The notes beneath the pieces were generated by a model. That model was given only the letters and a program-made list of their open reading frames with translations. It did not search any database and was not told where the DNA came from. A DNA stretch of 64,000 bases from Prevotella sp. E15-22 (GTDB lineage: Bacteria; Bacteroidota; Bacteroidia; Bacteroidales; Bacteroidaceae): positions 1,116,001 through 1,180,000 of the forward strand of contig NZ_CP096247.1 of assembly GCF_023204875.1 (NCBI RefSeq). The letters are read 5' to 3'. Numbering within the stretch: the first letter of the stretch is position 1; the number at the start of each line of letters is the position of its first letter. A program made the translations under genes and the position numbers. Below are positions 34,446 to 43,225 of this stretch, in pieces.

Positions 34446-36272
34446 ATGAAACAACTGAACTATTTGATGCTAACCTTGATGCTCACATGCGGTTTCGTGG
34501 CATGTGGCGATGATGATTTTTCTAAGGATCCTGAGATTCCAACCCAAGAGGATACTGAGACGCCTGAAAAGCTTTATTATAAGGAACGTTTAGTGCCCGT
34601 TGTGACCCCGCAGAATGAGTCGTGCGGCGTAATAACCCTGCGTTTCTATCGTGATATGCCTTTTGTTCCCTATGTCAATGTGAGCAACTTTCAAAGCATG
34701 ATGTTTCCTGGTACTACCATACAGACGTATAAAACGGCCGATAATCAATATGTACTGACGAACCCCTTTGGCACGGCAACGGTTGATACGGATAAGGATG
34801 TCTTTGAGAGCGACGACTATGAGGCTTTTACCAACATGATGGGAATGGTACAGTTGGGCATGCCGAATACAACCTATGATGCGCTGCCCATTATCCGATG
34901 GAAGTCGCTTGAGAAACAGCCGCAGAACGTCCATGTGGCACTGGACTACGGAAAGTTTGGTATCGACTTGAGGGCTGATGATAAGGGCGTTTACTTCCCC
35001 TTTGCAACCATTGCCGACCTCTATGTGGATGGTTATATGCACCTGGCTTCCTTCAACGGCGATGTAGTGATGGTGGCACCTAATGGGGCCTATAGTTTGT
35101 TGGATGGCTATCCCAAGTTCTTCATTACACCTATTCTGCAGGAAACGCGTTCAGGTGATATGGCTGATTATGCCTATCGTAACCTGTGCTTCACACTTAC
35201 GAACTTCTTTGGCTATCCAGGACGAACGCTGCTTGAGGAGAGCATGCATGAGAAGGGATTGGATCAGGCTTTGCTGGATTATGGCAAGGCTGGTCAGATG
35301 GTGCGCGACCTGTTGCGGTCGACCAATATGTACGAGTATATTGCTGGCACTGCCACACTGGGGAGGATGCTGGACGACGGTGGTCATACTTATACGGACG
35401 TGACCGTCATCAGTGACCTCAAAGGTAATATGTCATTTAAGACGCGAGTAGACAGCATTGTCCAGGTCAAGATGATGGAGTTTGAGTCGTATTGTCCTGA
35501 GAGTAAGGCTTATACAAAAGTAATGGACGACAGGCGGGCTATGGCCAAAGAACTGAATCAGAAGCGTACTGAGAAGATAGGAAAGAATGTGAAATATCGT
35601 AAGGAGGGCAATACTGCCTATTGCTGGTTCGACAGCTTTTTCTGCAATGACGCTGGATGGCGTAAATACTATAAGGGTGAAGGAGCCAAACCAACAACCA
35701 AAAACTATCCGAACGACTGGCTGATTAGTCTGACAGGCGCTTTGGATAAGGCTGAGAAGGATCCCGACGTGAAGAATTTTATTCTCGACATCTCGACCAA
35801 TGGTGGCGGTTCATCGGATATTGTGGTGTTTATCACCTCAATCTTCTGTAACAAGAATGATATTTATTATGAGAACGTGCTTACAGGTCAGAAGATGAAA
35901 TGCTCGTACGAGGTGGACCGCAATCTGGATGGTAAGTTTGACGAAAAAGACAATGAGGTGAAATATCATTTGAACTTCGCCCTGCTCACCAGTTGCTATA
36001 GTTTCTCGTGTGGTAACCTACTGCCTGCGCTGCTGAAAGACTATGGTATTCCCATTATTGGTCAGACGTCGGGTGGCGGCTCGTGCTGCGTGCTATTTAA
36101 CCCGTCGGCGGATGGCTTTGGTTATCGTTACTCAACCCACAGAGCTCGTTTGAACAATACAAAGGGTGAGAACATCGACGAGGGCATCACGCCCACCTAC
36201 ACGCTCGACTCAACGGATGATTACTTCGATATTCCTAAGTTGACAGAGCTTGTGGAGAGCTATTATAAGTAG
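34446..36272 (+). CDS. S41-family peptidase, lipoprotein
   Basis: The 608-residue protein has a lipoprotein signal (GFVACGDDD, Cys near residue 21). Its C-terminal half carries S41 tail-specific protease features: NFILDISTNGGGSSDIVVF, TSCYSFSCGNLLPALLKDYG (probable nucleophile Ser near residue 520) and IGQTSGGGSCCVLF. The N-terminal half (about 40-330) has no domain I recognise. A promoter (GTAACTTTG, about 34404-34412) precedes it. The SLC13 permease gene follows after 35 bases. Substrate is unknown. Confidence 0.85.
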   Translation: MKQLNYLMLTLMLTCGFVACGDDDFSKDPEIPTQEDTETPEKLYYKERLVPVVTPQNESCGVITLRFYRDMPFVPYVNVSNFQSMMFPGTTIQTYKTADNQYVLTNPFGTATVDTDKDVFESDDYEAFTNMMGMVQLGMPNTTYDALPIIRWKSLEKQPQNVHVALDYGKFGIDLRADDKGVYFPFATIADLYVDGYMHLASFNGDVVMVAPNGAYSLLDGYPKFFITPILQETRSGDMADYAYRNLCFTLTNFFGYPGRTLLEESMHEKGLDQALLDYGKAGQMVRDLLRSTNMYEYIAGTATLGRMLDDGGHTYTDVTVISDLKGNMSFKTRVDSIVQVKMMEFESYCPESKAYTKVMDDRRAMAKELNQKRTEKIGKNVKYRKEGNTAYCWFDSFFCNDAGWRKYYKGEGAKPTTKNYPNDWLISLTGALDKAEKDPDVKNFILDISTNGGGSSDIVVFITSIFCNKNDIYYENVLTGQKMKCSYEVDRNLDGKFDEKDNEVKYHLNFALLTSCYSFSCGNLLPALLKDYGIPIIGQTSGGGSCCVLFNPSADGFGYRYSTHRARLNNTKGENIDEGITPTYTLDSTDDYFDIPKLTELVESYYK

Positions 36273-36307
36273 ATTAGACAAAAGAAAATGCTAAGATAAT
36301 CTGTATC

Positions 36308-37822
36308 ATGGAGACGTTTGTTTTTTTAGGTTTTGGTGTTGACGCTTGGATTACCATCGTCACGGTGTTGAGCATGTTTTCCGTTCTGCTTTTCACCAAA
36401 CTGCGTGCTGACCTGGTGTTTCTGGCTGCCGTTGGTGTTCTTTACGTCACAGGTGTGCTCGATGCCAAGGAAGCCTTTTCGGGTTTCAGTTCTGCGTCGG
36501 TAGTGGTCATTGGCGTGTTGTTTGTGGTAGTGGCAGGACTGACACAAACGGGTGTGCTTCAATGGATTGTGAAGAACTTGCTGGGCCAGCCAAAGAGTTA
36601 TTCAAGGGCCGTCACCCGACTGATGCTGCCTGTGGCTTTGCTCAGTTCGTTTCTCAGTAACACCACTGTTGTGGCCCTCTTTGTGGGCGTAGTGAAGATG
36701 TGGTCAAAGAAACTTGGTATTTCGCCTTCGAAACTGCTGATTCCATTGAGTTATGCATCGGGCATGGGTGGTGTGTGTACGTTGATTGGCACGCCGCCCA
36801 ACCTGATTATCAGTGGACTTTACGAGAACAATACGGGTGAGGCGATGAACGTGATGGCTACCACTATCCCAGGCTTGTTCTGCCTGGCCATTGGTGTTCT
36901 TTCGATCATCGCTATGCGACGCTTGTTGCCTGATAGGAAAGCACCTGAGTCTGACTTTGAGGATACGGTAGAATATACGATGGAATTGCTGGTTCCGTCG
37001 GACAATAAATTAATAGGTGAGACATTAGGTTATGCAGGCTTGATGGACGTGAAGGGAGGTAGACTGGTTAAGATGTACCACTTTGACCGAGTGCCTGTAC
37101 CCATCAATGCCAATGAGTTTATCATGGGTGGCGATCACTTGGTGTTTGCTGGCCATATCAAGGATATCCTCGAACTGACCAAGAGTCATGGACTGGTGGC
37201 GGGCGAGGAGGTTATCAACGTGGGCATCAAGACATTTCTATCTACGGTCATTATGATTGCCATGGTGGCACTCTCGGCCTTTGGTGTCATGTCGCTGCTC
37301 CAATGTGCTTTCATTGCCGCTGCCGCCATGCTTGTCTGTAACTGTTGCAATGCTAATCAAGCTATGAAGGCCATCAACTGGGACATCCTGATGGTCTTTG
37401 CTGGTAGTGTGGTCCTTGGCCTTGCCATCCAGAAGACGGGCATCGCTGAGCGTCTGGCCTTTGGCATCCTCGATACCTGTGGCACCAATCCATTGGTGGT
37501 GATGACGGCCATCTGTTTTGTGGGCACTTTTGTCACAGAGTTTATCTCGAACACGGCGGCAGGTGCCATTTTCTTTCCCATTATGTACGAAGCTGCCGAA
37601 AAACTGGGCTATGAGCCTTATCCTTTCCTCATAGCCTTGATGATTAGTGTGAGCAGTAGTTTTGCAACGCCTATTGGCTCGCCCACGCACATGCTGGTCT
37701 ATGGCCCTGGCGGCTATCGCTTCAGTGATTTTATGCGTGTGGGATTGTTGATGAATATCATTATCCTGGCTGCCAACATCTTGATTGTTAATCTGATATA
37801 TCCGTTGACGCCCTTGCAATAA
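36308..37822 (+). CDS. SLC13/DASS-family anion permease with RCK_C domain
   Basis: The 504-residue membrane protein has the halves of an SLC13-type sodium/anion symporter: SNTTVVALFVGVVKMW and GTPPNLIISGLYENNTGE in the first half, SNTAAGAIFFPIMYEAAEKL and TPIGSPTHMLVYGPGGYRF in the second. Between the halves (about 225-300) sits a soluble RCK_C/TrkA-C domain, as in the sulfate- or dicarboxylate-related subgroup. The substrate cannot be read from the sequence. Confidence 0.88.
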   Translation: METFVFLGFGVDAWITIVTVLSMFSVLLFTKLRADLVFLAAVGVLYVTGVLDAKEAFSGFSSASVVVIGVLFVVVAGLTQTGVLQWIVKNLLGQPKSYSRAVTRLMLPVALLSSFLSNTTVVALFVGVVKMWSKKLGISPSKLLIPLSYASGMGGVCTLIGTPPNLIISGLYENNTGEAMNVMATTIPGLFCLAIGVLSIIAMRRLLPDRKAPESDFEDTVEYTMELLVPSDNKLIGETLGYAGLMDVKGGRLVKMYHFDRVPVPINANEFIMGGDHLVFAGHIKDILELTKSHGLVAGEEVINVGIKTFLSTVIMIAMVALSAFGVMSLLQCAFIAAAAMLVCNCCNANQAMKAINWDILMVFAGSVVLGLAIQKTGIAERLAFGILDTCGTNPLVVMTAICFVGTFVTEFISNTAAGAIFFPIMYEAAEKLGYEPYPFLIALMISVSSSFATPIGSPTHMLVYGPGGYRFSDFMRVGLLMNIIILAANILIVNLIYPLTPLQ

Positions 37823-37838
37823 GAAAAATGGTGAGTTT

Positions 37839-38588
37839 TTATTTCCTCATCAGATTCACTACCAGAATGCTGATCTCATAAAGTAGCCAGATGGGTAGCG
37901 AGACGATGAGAAGCGTGAAGACATCGGTGGTGGGGGTGATGATGGCTGCCACGATGAGGATGGCCACAATGGCGTGACGGCGATAGCGGGTCATGAGTTT
38001 TGAGGTGAGGAAACCCAGTTTGCCCAGAATGGCGCAGACAACGGGCAGCTCAAAGATGACGCCCATGACTAGGCACATCGAGATGAGTGTGTCGGTATAC
38101 GACTGCAGGGTGAGCATGTTGTCTACCTCAGGACTGACTTGATAGGTGCCCAGAAATCGCACGGTGAGGGGGAAAATGAGAAAATAGTTGATCAAAGTGC
38201 CCAACATAAACATCACATAGCCCGAGGATACCATCCACAGACCTGCACGCCGTTCGTTCTGATAGAGTCCTGGCGACACGAAACGGAAAAGTTCGTAAAT
38301 AATATATGGGGCTGCGCATAGCAATCCGGCATACATGGCCACACGCATGTGGGTCATGAACTGCTCGGTGAGACCTGTGTTCATCAAATGGATGCTGAAC
38401 GGTTCGACACCCAGCCATCGAAAGGTGATAAACTCGCTCGTTCTGGGAGCCAAGACCACCGCAAAGAGCCGATCCTTTAGACAGAAGGCTACAACGGCAA
38501 AGACCACTGCCACGCCCAGCGAACGCAGAATGACCCAGCGCAGAATGTCGAGATGCTGCCAGAAGGTGGCCGCCTCGTTATTCTTCAT
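37839..38588 (-). CDS. tatC: Sec-independent protein translocase TatC
   Basis: The 249-residue membrane protein has the TatC features [18 protein letters not shown] at the start, [17 protein letters not shown] in the first half, and six hydrophobic segments. TatC recognises twin-arginine signals. The gene overlaps the end of tatA by 11 bases, so the two are cotranscribed. No tatB is seen, which is normal for the minimal systems of this phylum. Confidence 0.93.
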   Translation of the reverse strand: MKNNEAATFWQHLDILRWVILRSLGVAVVFAVVAFCLKDRLFAVVLAPRTSEFITFRWLGVEPFSIHLMNTGLTEQFMTHMRVAMYAGLLCAAPYIIYELFRFVSPGLYQNERRAGLWMVSSGYVMFMLGTLINYFLIFPLTVRFLGTYQVSPEVDNMLTLQSYTDTLISMCLVMGVIFELPVVCAILGKLGFLTSKLMTRYRRHAIVAILIVAAIITPTTDVFTLLIVSLPIWLLYEISILVVNLMRK

Positions 38589-38793
38589 CCTTTTTTACTT
38601 CGTTCTCGATGTCTTTTTTTACCTCGTCAACCTCTTTCATACCCTCTTTAAAGCTCTTGACACCCTTGCCCATGCCACGCATCAACTCAGGAATCTTAGC
38701 ACCTCCGAACAGCAGAAGAACAATGAGGGCAATGAGCAGAAGCTCCTGTCCGCCCAGGCCGAAGAGTAGTAATGTTTTTAGTCCAAGCATCAT
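38578..38793 (-). CDS. tatA: Sec-independent protein translocase TatA
   Basis: The 71-residue protein has one N-terminal membrane helix ([23 protein letters not shown]), the FGGAKIPE hinge of TatA/B and an amphipathic charged tail ([17 protein letters not shown]). It probably forms the pore component with TatC. A TATCTTTG promoter box at 38826-38833 on the minus strand precedes it. Confidence 0.93.
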   Translation of the reverse strand: MMLGLKTLLLFGLGGQELLLIALIVLLLFGGAKIPELMRGMGKGVKSFKEGMKEVDEVKKDIENEVKKDEE

Positions 38794-38887
38794 AATTTTT
38801 GTGATTAAATGATTTAATTTGTTGGCAAAGATACGAAAATAAATTCTTTTTTTGTATATTTGCAGTCAAAAATTAAAAAATATTGTT

Positions 38888-39766
38888 ATGGGATTCTGGA
38901 AATCGTTTTTCGGAGGGGAACCTGAAAACCCTGAGGAAGAGAAGAAAAATGCCGAGGCTAAGAACTTCGACGTGTTTAAATACGACGGTGTAAAAGCCAT
39001 GCGTATGGGGCAGTTTGACTATGCTGAGCGCTGCTTCCGCGAGGCGATGAAGATAAAGGACGACTTGGAGGTGAACGATTATCTGTCGCAGACACTGATG
39101 CGCCTGGGTCGACTGGACGAGGCGCTGGCCGAGATGAAGATTATGATTAACGCCCAACCGTCGAATGCGGCCTTGTTGCTTCAGGCTGCGCATGTAGCCT
39201 ATATGCTGGAGGACTATGACGAGATGAAGAAATTGTGCGAGCAGGCGTTGAGTCAGAACAGTGAACTGGCCATGGCTAACTACATGCTGGCGCAGGCTGT
39301 GCTGGGTCAGGGCGATATGATTAGTGGCATTGCTTACCTGACTAAGGCCATTAGTCAAAACGAGCAGTTGAGCGACGCCCGTCTGCTGAGGGCCAAGACC
39401 CTGCTGAAGATGAGCGACGTGAAAGGGGCATCGGAAGATGTGGTTTGGCTGCTGGAGCATACCGAGGCCGATGAGGACGTATTGCTGATGGCGGCTCGTG
39501 TGGCTCACCTGTCGGGCAAGGACGACACCGCTTTGGATATATATAATAAGGTTATCGACCTGAACCCATTCCAGATGGATGCCTATCGTGAACGTGGACA
39601 GATACGTTACGAGCAGGGCGACAAGAAGGGGGCAGAGGAGGATATGCAGAAACTGCTTGAGATGAACCCCAACGAACTAGCCGATGTGAGTGGTGATTAC
39701 TCGGCCGAGGGGGTAGAGCAGGCCATGAAACGCGTGTATTCTGCCATTAATCCCTTTGGATTATAA
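38888..39766 (+). CDS. tetratricopeptide-repeat protein
   Basis: The 292-residue protein begins MGFWKSFFGGEPENPEEEKK and then consists of TPR-type helix pairs (MGQFDYAERCFREAMKIKDD, LGRLDEALAEMKIMIN, EDYDEMKKLCEQALSQ, DTALDIYNKVIDLNPFQMDAYRERGQIRYEQGDKKGAEEDM). It has no signal peptide and is likely a cytoplasmic scaffold. The start at 38888 was chosen because the upstream TATATTTG at about 38854-38861 is the promoter; an earlier in-frame TTG overlaps it. Its end is followed by the aromatic attenuator promoter. Confidence 0.85.
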   Translation: MGFWKSFFGGEPENPEEEKKNAEAKNFDVFKYDGVKAMRMGQFDYAERCFREAMKIKDDLEVNDYLSQTLMRLGRLDEALAEMKIMINAQPSNAALLLQAAHVAYMLEDYDEMKKLCEQALSQNSELAMANYMLAQAVLGQGDMISGIAYLTKAISQNEQLSDARLLRAKTLLKMSDVKGASEDVVWLLEHTEADEDVLLMAARVAHLSGKDDTALDIYNKVIDLNPFQMDAYRERGQIRYEQGDKKGAEEDMQKLLEMNPNELADVSGDYSAEGVEQAMKRVYSAINPFGL

Positions 39767-39783
39767 AAAAATCCTTGAAAAAG

Positions 39784-39815
39784 TTTGGTAATTTGAAAGA
39801 ATTGTTATACTTTTG
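39784..39815 (+). promoter_or_regulatory. promoter of the aromatic amino acid operon
   Basis: TTTG at 39784-39787 and TACTTTTG at 39808-39815 are separated by 20 bases, an almost ideal Bacteroidota promoter. The leader peptide ATG lies 28 bases downstream. Confidence 0.75.
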
Positions 39816-39843
39816 CATCCGAAAATTACAAATAGTAACGAAA

Positions 39844-39918
39844 ATGAAGAAATTTAATGCATACTTCTACTTTTATTATTACTTTACAAGCAATTGTGAA
39901 GCGGGTAGTCGTATGTAA
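39844..39918 (+). CDS. Phe/Tyr-rich leader peptide of the attenuator
   Basis: This 24-codon frame reads MKKFNAYFYFYYYFTSNCEA, then GSRM and stop. Eight consecutive codons (7-14) are Tyr or Phe. It has no other plausible role. It lies between a consensus promoter and a terminator hairpin in front of the phenylalanine/tyrosine genes, which is the arrangement of a translation-controlled attenuator. A ribosome starved for charged Phe or Tyr tRNA would stall at codons 7-14. Confidence 0.85.
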   Translation: MKKFNAYFYFYYYFTSNCEAGSRM

Positions 39919-39990
39919 ATAACAAAATTGAAAATTAAAAAAATAAAATAAGGCCCCGCTTCACGAAAAGTGAAAGTGGGGCTTCTTTTT
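39896..39990 (+). promoter_or_regulatory. attenuator of the Phe/Tyr operon
   Basis: GTGAAGCGGG (39896-39905), inside the end of the leader peptide, is a perfect 10-base complement of CCCGCTTCAC (39955-39964). The same segment can instead pair with GTGAAAGTGGGG (39970-39981), forming a terminator of about 12 bp with one bulge followed by CTTCTTTTT. A moving ribosome would cover the first segment and let the terminator form. A stalled one would leave it free to sequester the second segment and permit read-through. The pairing is seen; the mechanism is inferred from the layout. Confidence 0.85.
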
Positions 39991-39995
39991 AGAGT

Positions 39996-40826
39996 ATGAA
40001 GAGAATAGCAATACAAGGCATTACAGGGTCGTTTCACGATATCGCAGCCCATCAGTATTTTGAGGGTGAGCAATTGCAGCTGATTTGCTGTAACACCTTC
40101 GAACAGGTTTATGACAGTATGCGCCAAGACCCAACTGTGATAGGTATGGCCGCCATCGAGAACACCATTGCAGGTTCGCTGCTACACAACTATGAGTTGC
40201 TGCGCGATAGTGGTATGACGGTGGTTGGCGAGCATAAACTCCACATCACCCACTGCATCTGCTGTCTGCCCGAGGACGACTGGGACACCCTCTCGGAGGT
40301 ACACTCTCATCCTGTGGCTCTGATGCAGACACGCCATTATCTGGAGCGTCATCCCAACCTGCGCATTGTGGAAGGTGACGATACCGCCGGCTCGGCCAAG
40401 ATGATTGCCGAGGGGCATCACAAAGGATGGGCAGCCATTTGTCATGCGGAGGCTGCTAAGCTCTACGGACTGAAAGTGCTTGAGGATGGTATTGAGGACA
40501 ATAAGCACAACTTCACCCGCTTCCTTGTGTGCTCAGCACCCCAGAAGGCCGACATGCTGCGTCCGCTCATCGATTCGAACAAGGCCAGCATCGTCTTCTC
40601 GCTGCCCCACGAAGAGGGATCGCTCTCGGCCGTACTCGCTATTCTGTCATTCTATAAGATTAACCTGACCAAGATTCAGTCGCTGCCCATCATTGGTAAG
40701 GAGTGGGAGTATCTGTTCTATGTCGATGTGACCTACAACGACCTCACTCGCTATCGTCAGGCGGTGGATGCCATCATACCCCTGACACGCGATTTGAAAA
40801 TCCTGGGAGAGTATAAGGCGAATTAA
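39996..40826 (+). CDS. pheA: prephenate dehydratase
   Basis: The 276-residue enzyme converts prephenate to phenylpyruvate. It shows AIQGITGSFHDIAAHQYF, GMAAIENTIAGSLLHNYELL, DDTAGSAKMIAEG and NFTRFLV, the dehydratase motifs. A C-terminal ACT domain follows (SLPHEEGSLSAVLAILSF and the SLPIIGKEWEYLFYVDV segment), which in this family binds phenylalanine for feedback control. There is no fused chorismate mutase; that activity is in the gene at 42024. It is the first structural gene after the attenuator. Confidence 0.94.
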   Translation: MKRIAIQGITGSFHDIAAHQYFEGEQLQLICCNTFEQVYDSMRQDPTVIGMAAIENTIAGSLLHNYELLRDSGMTVVGEHKLHITHCICCLPEDDWDTLSEVHSHPVALMQTRHYLERHPNLRIVEGDDTAGSAKMIAEGHHKGWAAICHAEAAKLYGLKVLEDGIEDNKHNFTRFLVCSAPQKADMLRPLIDSNKASIVFSLPHEEGSLSAVLAILSFYKINLTKIQSLPIIGKEWEYLFYVDVTYNDLTRYRQAVDAIIPLTRDLKILGEYKAN

Positions 40827-40859
40827 AAGTTCATAGTTCATAGTTTATAGTTCATAGTT
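40827..40859 (+). repeat. A/T-rich 7- to 10-bp tandem repeat at the pheA-aminotransferase junction
   Basis: AGTTCATAGTTCATAGTTTA is followed by TAGTTCATAGTT. A similar short tandem repeat with different sequence (ATCAATT units) is at 56918-56940. It carries no coding sequence and sits directly before the ATG. Confidence 0.7.
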
Positions 40860-42020
40860 ATGATACAACCAGCAGACAGATTAAGTTTAGTACAGGAATA
40901 CTACTTCAGCAGAAAACTGAAGGAGGTGGCCCAACTCAATGCCGAAGGCAAGGATATCATCTCGTTGGCCATTGGTAGTCCTGATATGCCCCCGTCAAAG
41001 CAGACCATTGACAAGTTGTGCGAGGTGGCCAGTCAACCCAATGCGCACGGCTATCAGCCCACCATGGGTACGCCTGAGTTGCGCGAGGCAATGGCAAGGT
41101 TCTACCAGCGCTGGTACAATGTTGATATCGACGGCAAGACTGAGGTGCTGCCCCTGATTGGTTCGAAAGAGGGTATCCTGCATGTGACGTTGGCCTTTGT
41201 GAATCCTGGCGACGAGGTGCTTGTGCCCAATCCTGGTTATCCCACCTACACTTCGCTCTCAAAGATTCTGGGTGCGAAGATTGTGAACTACAACTTGCGC
41301 GAGGATAATGGTTGGCAGCCCGACTTCGACGAGTTGGAGAAGATGGACCTTTCGAAGGTGAAGCTCATGTGGACCAACTATCCCAATATGCCCACGGGCG
41401 GCCGTGCTCAGATGGCGACCTACGAGCGACTGGTGAAGTTTGCCAAGGACCACGATATCGTTGTGGTGAACGACAACCCCTATAGTTTTATCCTGAATGA
41501 GAAACATCTATCGCTGCTACAGGTGCCTGGTGCCAAGGACTGCTGTATTGAGTTCAACTCAATGTCGAAGAGTCATAACATGCCTGGCTGGCGTGTGGGC
41601 ATGTGTGTGTCAAATCCTCAGTTCATTCAGTGGATTTTGAAGATTAAGAGTAACGTGGATAGCGGTACTTTCCGTGGTATCCAACTAGCTGCTGCTGAGG
41701 CGCTTAATAATGATGAGGCTTGGCATCGCGAATATAACATCGAGACCTATGCCCGTCGTCGCCAGTGGGCCGAGAAAATTATGGAAGTTTTGGGTTGTAC
41801 GTACGATAAGAATCAGGTGGGTATGTTCCTTTGGGGCAAGATTCCTGCCGATGTCCAGAACGTGGAAGATCTGACGGAGCGTGTGCTCCACGAGGCTCGC
41901 GTCTTTATTACACCAGGCTTTATCTTTGGCTCGAACGGCGAACGTTATATCCGCATCTCGCTGTGTGCCAAGGAGGAGAAGATACAGGAAGCATTAGAAA
42001 GAATAAAAAAAGCAATATAA
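40860..42020 (+). CDS. PLP-dependent class I/II aminotransferase of the aromatic operon
   Basis: The 386-residue fold-type I aminotransferase shows IISLAIGSPDMPPSKQTID, VLPLIGSKEGILHVTLAF, NPGYPTYTSLSKILGA, WTNYPNMPTGG, and the PLP-binding lysine in FNSMSKSHNMPGWRVG. Its place between prephenate dehydratase and the DAHP synthase gene suggests that it transaminates phenylpyruvate and 4-hydroxyphenylpyruvate (or prephenate) to the amino acids. Close relatives include LL-diaminopimelate and other aminotransferases, so substrate is inferred from context. The next gene starts four bases after its stop. Confidence 0.88.
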   Translation: MIQPADRLSLVQEYYFSRKLKEVAQLNAEGKDIISLAIGSPDMPPSKQTIDKLCEVASQPNAHGYQPTMGTPELREAMARFYQRWYNVDIDGKTEVLPLIGSKEGILHVTLAFVNPGDEVLVPNPGYPTYTSLSKILGAKIVNYNLREDNGWQPDFDELEKMDLSKVKLMWTNYPNMPTGGRAQMATYERLVKFAKDHDIVVVNDNPYSFILNEKHLSLLQVPGAKDCCIEFNSMSKSHNMPGWRVGMCVSNPQFIQWILKIKSNVDSGTFRGIQLAAAEALNNDEAWHREYNIETYARRRQWAEKIMEVLGCTYDKNQVGMFLWGKIPADVQNVEDLTERVLHEARVFITPGFIFGSNGERYIRISLCAKEEKIQEALERIKKAI

Positions 42021-42023
42021 GAT

Positions 42024-43088
42024 ATGGAATTGGAACTTGAAAAACTGAACCTTCCGAGTGACAACGAACGTCCCTTCGTTATTGCAGGCCCTTGCTCTGC
42101 AGAGACTGAGGAACAAGTGATGACCACCGCCAAGCAACTGGCGATGAAAGGCTGCCATAACTTCCGAGCTGGAGTGTGGAAACCTCGCACCAAGCCAGGT
42201 GGCTTTGAGGGCCACGGCGAACCTGCCTTGAAATGGTTGAAGCAGGTTAAAGAGGAAACAAAGATGCTGGTGTCGACAGAAGTGGCTACGCCCGAGCACG
42301 TGGAACTGGCTCTGAAATATGGCATTGACATCCTGTGGATTGGTGCTCGCACATCGGCAAACCCCTTTGCTATGCAGGCGTTGGCCGACTCGTTGAAGGG
42401 TGTTGACGTGCCCGTGTTTATCAAGAACCCCGTGAACCCCGATCTCGAGTTGTGGATTGGTGCTCTGGAGCGTGTGAACCAGGCTGGCGTGAAGCGTCTT
42501 GGAGCCATTCATCGTGGCTTCTCGTCATACGACAAGAAGATCTATCGCAACATGCCTATGTGGCAGATTCCCATCGAGTTGCATCGTCGCATACCGGAAC
42601 TGCCCATCATCAGCGATCCCAGTCATATTGGTGGCCGTCGTGAGTTGGTGGCTCCACTGTGTCAGCAGGCCATGGACCTGGGTTTCGACGGACTCATCAT
42701 CGAGAGTCACTGTGATCCAGACAAGGCCTGGAGTGATGCCGCTCAGCAGGTGACACCCGATGTGCTCGACTATATCCTCTCGCTGCTTGTCATCCGCGAT
42801 GAGCATGCTACTACAGAGGGTATCCAGCAGTTGCGCAAACAGATTGACGAACTGGACAATCAGTTGATGGACCTCCTGGCTAAGCGTATGCGTGTGTGCC
42901 GTGAGATTGGTCAGTATAAAAAAGAACACAACATGACGGTGCTGCAGACCTCGCGCTACAACGAGATTCTGGCCAAGCGTGGTGCTCAGGGCTCGCTGCT
43001 GGGCATGGGTGCCGATTTCGTGGCAAAGGTCTTCGAAGGTATCCACGAAGAGAGTGTTCGTCAACAGATAGAAATTATCAATAAGTAA
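42024..43088 (+). CDS. bifunctional 3-deoxy-7-phosphoheptulonate synthase / chorismate mutase
   Basis: The 354-residue protein joins two activities at the entry and branch of the pathway. Residues ~15-260 are a type I-beta DAHP synthase (FVIAGPCSAETEEQV, RAGVWKPRTKPGGFEG, STEVATPEHVELAL, IHRGFSSYDKK, SDPSHIGG, ESHCDPDKAWSDA). Residues ~265-350 are an AroQ-type chorismate mutase (IQQLRKQIDELDNQLMDLLA, RMRVCREIGQYKKE). The order DAHPS-CM is common in Bacteroidota. The mutase part likely doubles as the regulatory domain. Confidence 0.93.
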   Translation: MELELEKLNLPSDNERPFVIAGPCSAETEEQVMTTAKQLAMKGCHNFRAGVWKPRTKPGGFEGHGEPALKWLKQVKEETKMLVSTEVATPEHVELALKYGIDILWIGARTSANPFAMQALADSLKGVDVPVFIKNPVNPDLELWIGALERVNQAGVKRLGAIHRGFSSYDKKIYRNMPMWQIPIELHRRIPELPIISDPSHIGGRRELVAPLCQQAMDLGFDGLIIESHCDPDKAWSDAAQQVTPDVLDYILSLLVIRDEHATTEGIQQLRKQIDELDNQLMDLLAKRMRVCREIGQYKKEHNMTVLQTSRYNEILAKRGAQGSLLGMGADFVAKVFEGIHEESVRQQIEIINK

Positions 43089-43220
43089 GACCCACCCCCC
43101 AGCCCCTCCCTAGAGGGAGGGGAGTGGTTACTTCTGAAATAATAAAAACTTAATCAAGTAGAATACCCCGACAAAACATTCTACTCCCCTCCCTCATAGG
43201 GAGGGGTCGGGGGAGAGTCT
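43085..43220. repeat. pair of REP-like palindromes before tyrA
   Basis: Two C/G-rich hairpins, AGCCCCTCCCT-AG-AGGGAGGGG (43098-43121) and CCCCTCCCTCATAGGGAGGGG (43186-43206), face each other about 65 bases apart and are also complementary to each other over most of their length. They interrupt the operon between the DAHP synthase and tyrA. They could stabilise mRNA ends or be a REP-type element. Confidence 0.78.
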
Positions 43221-43225
43221 TTTTT

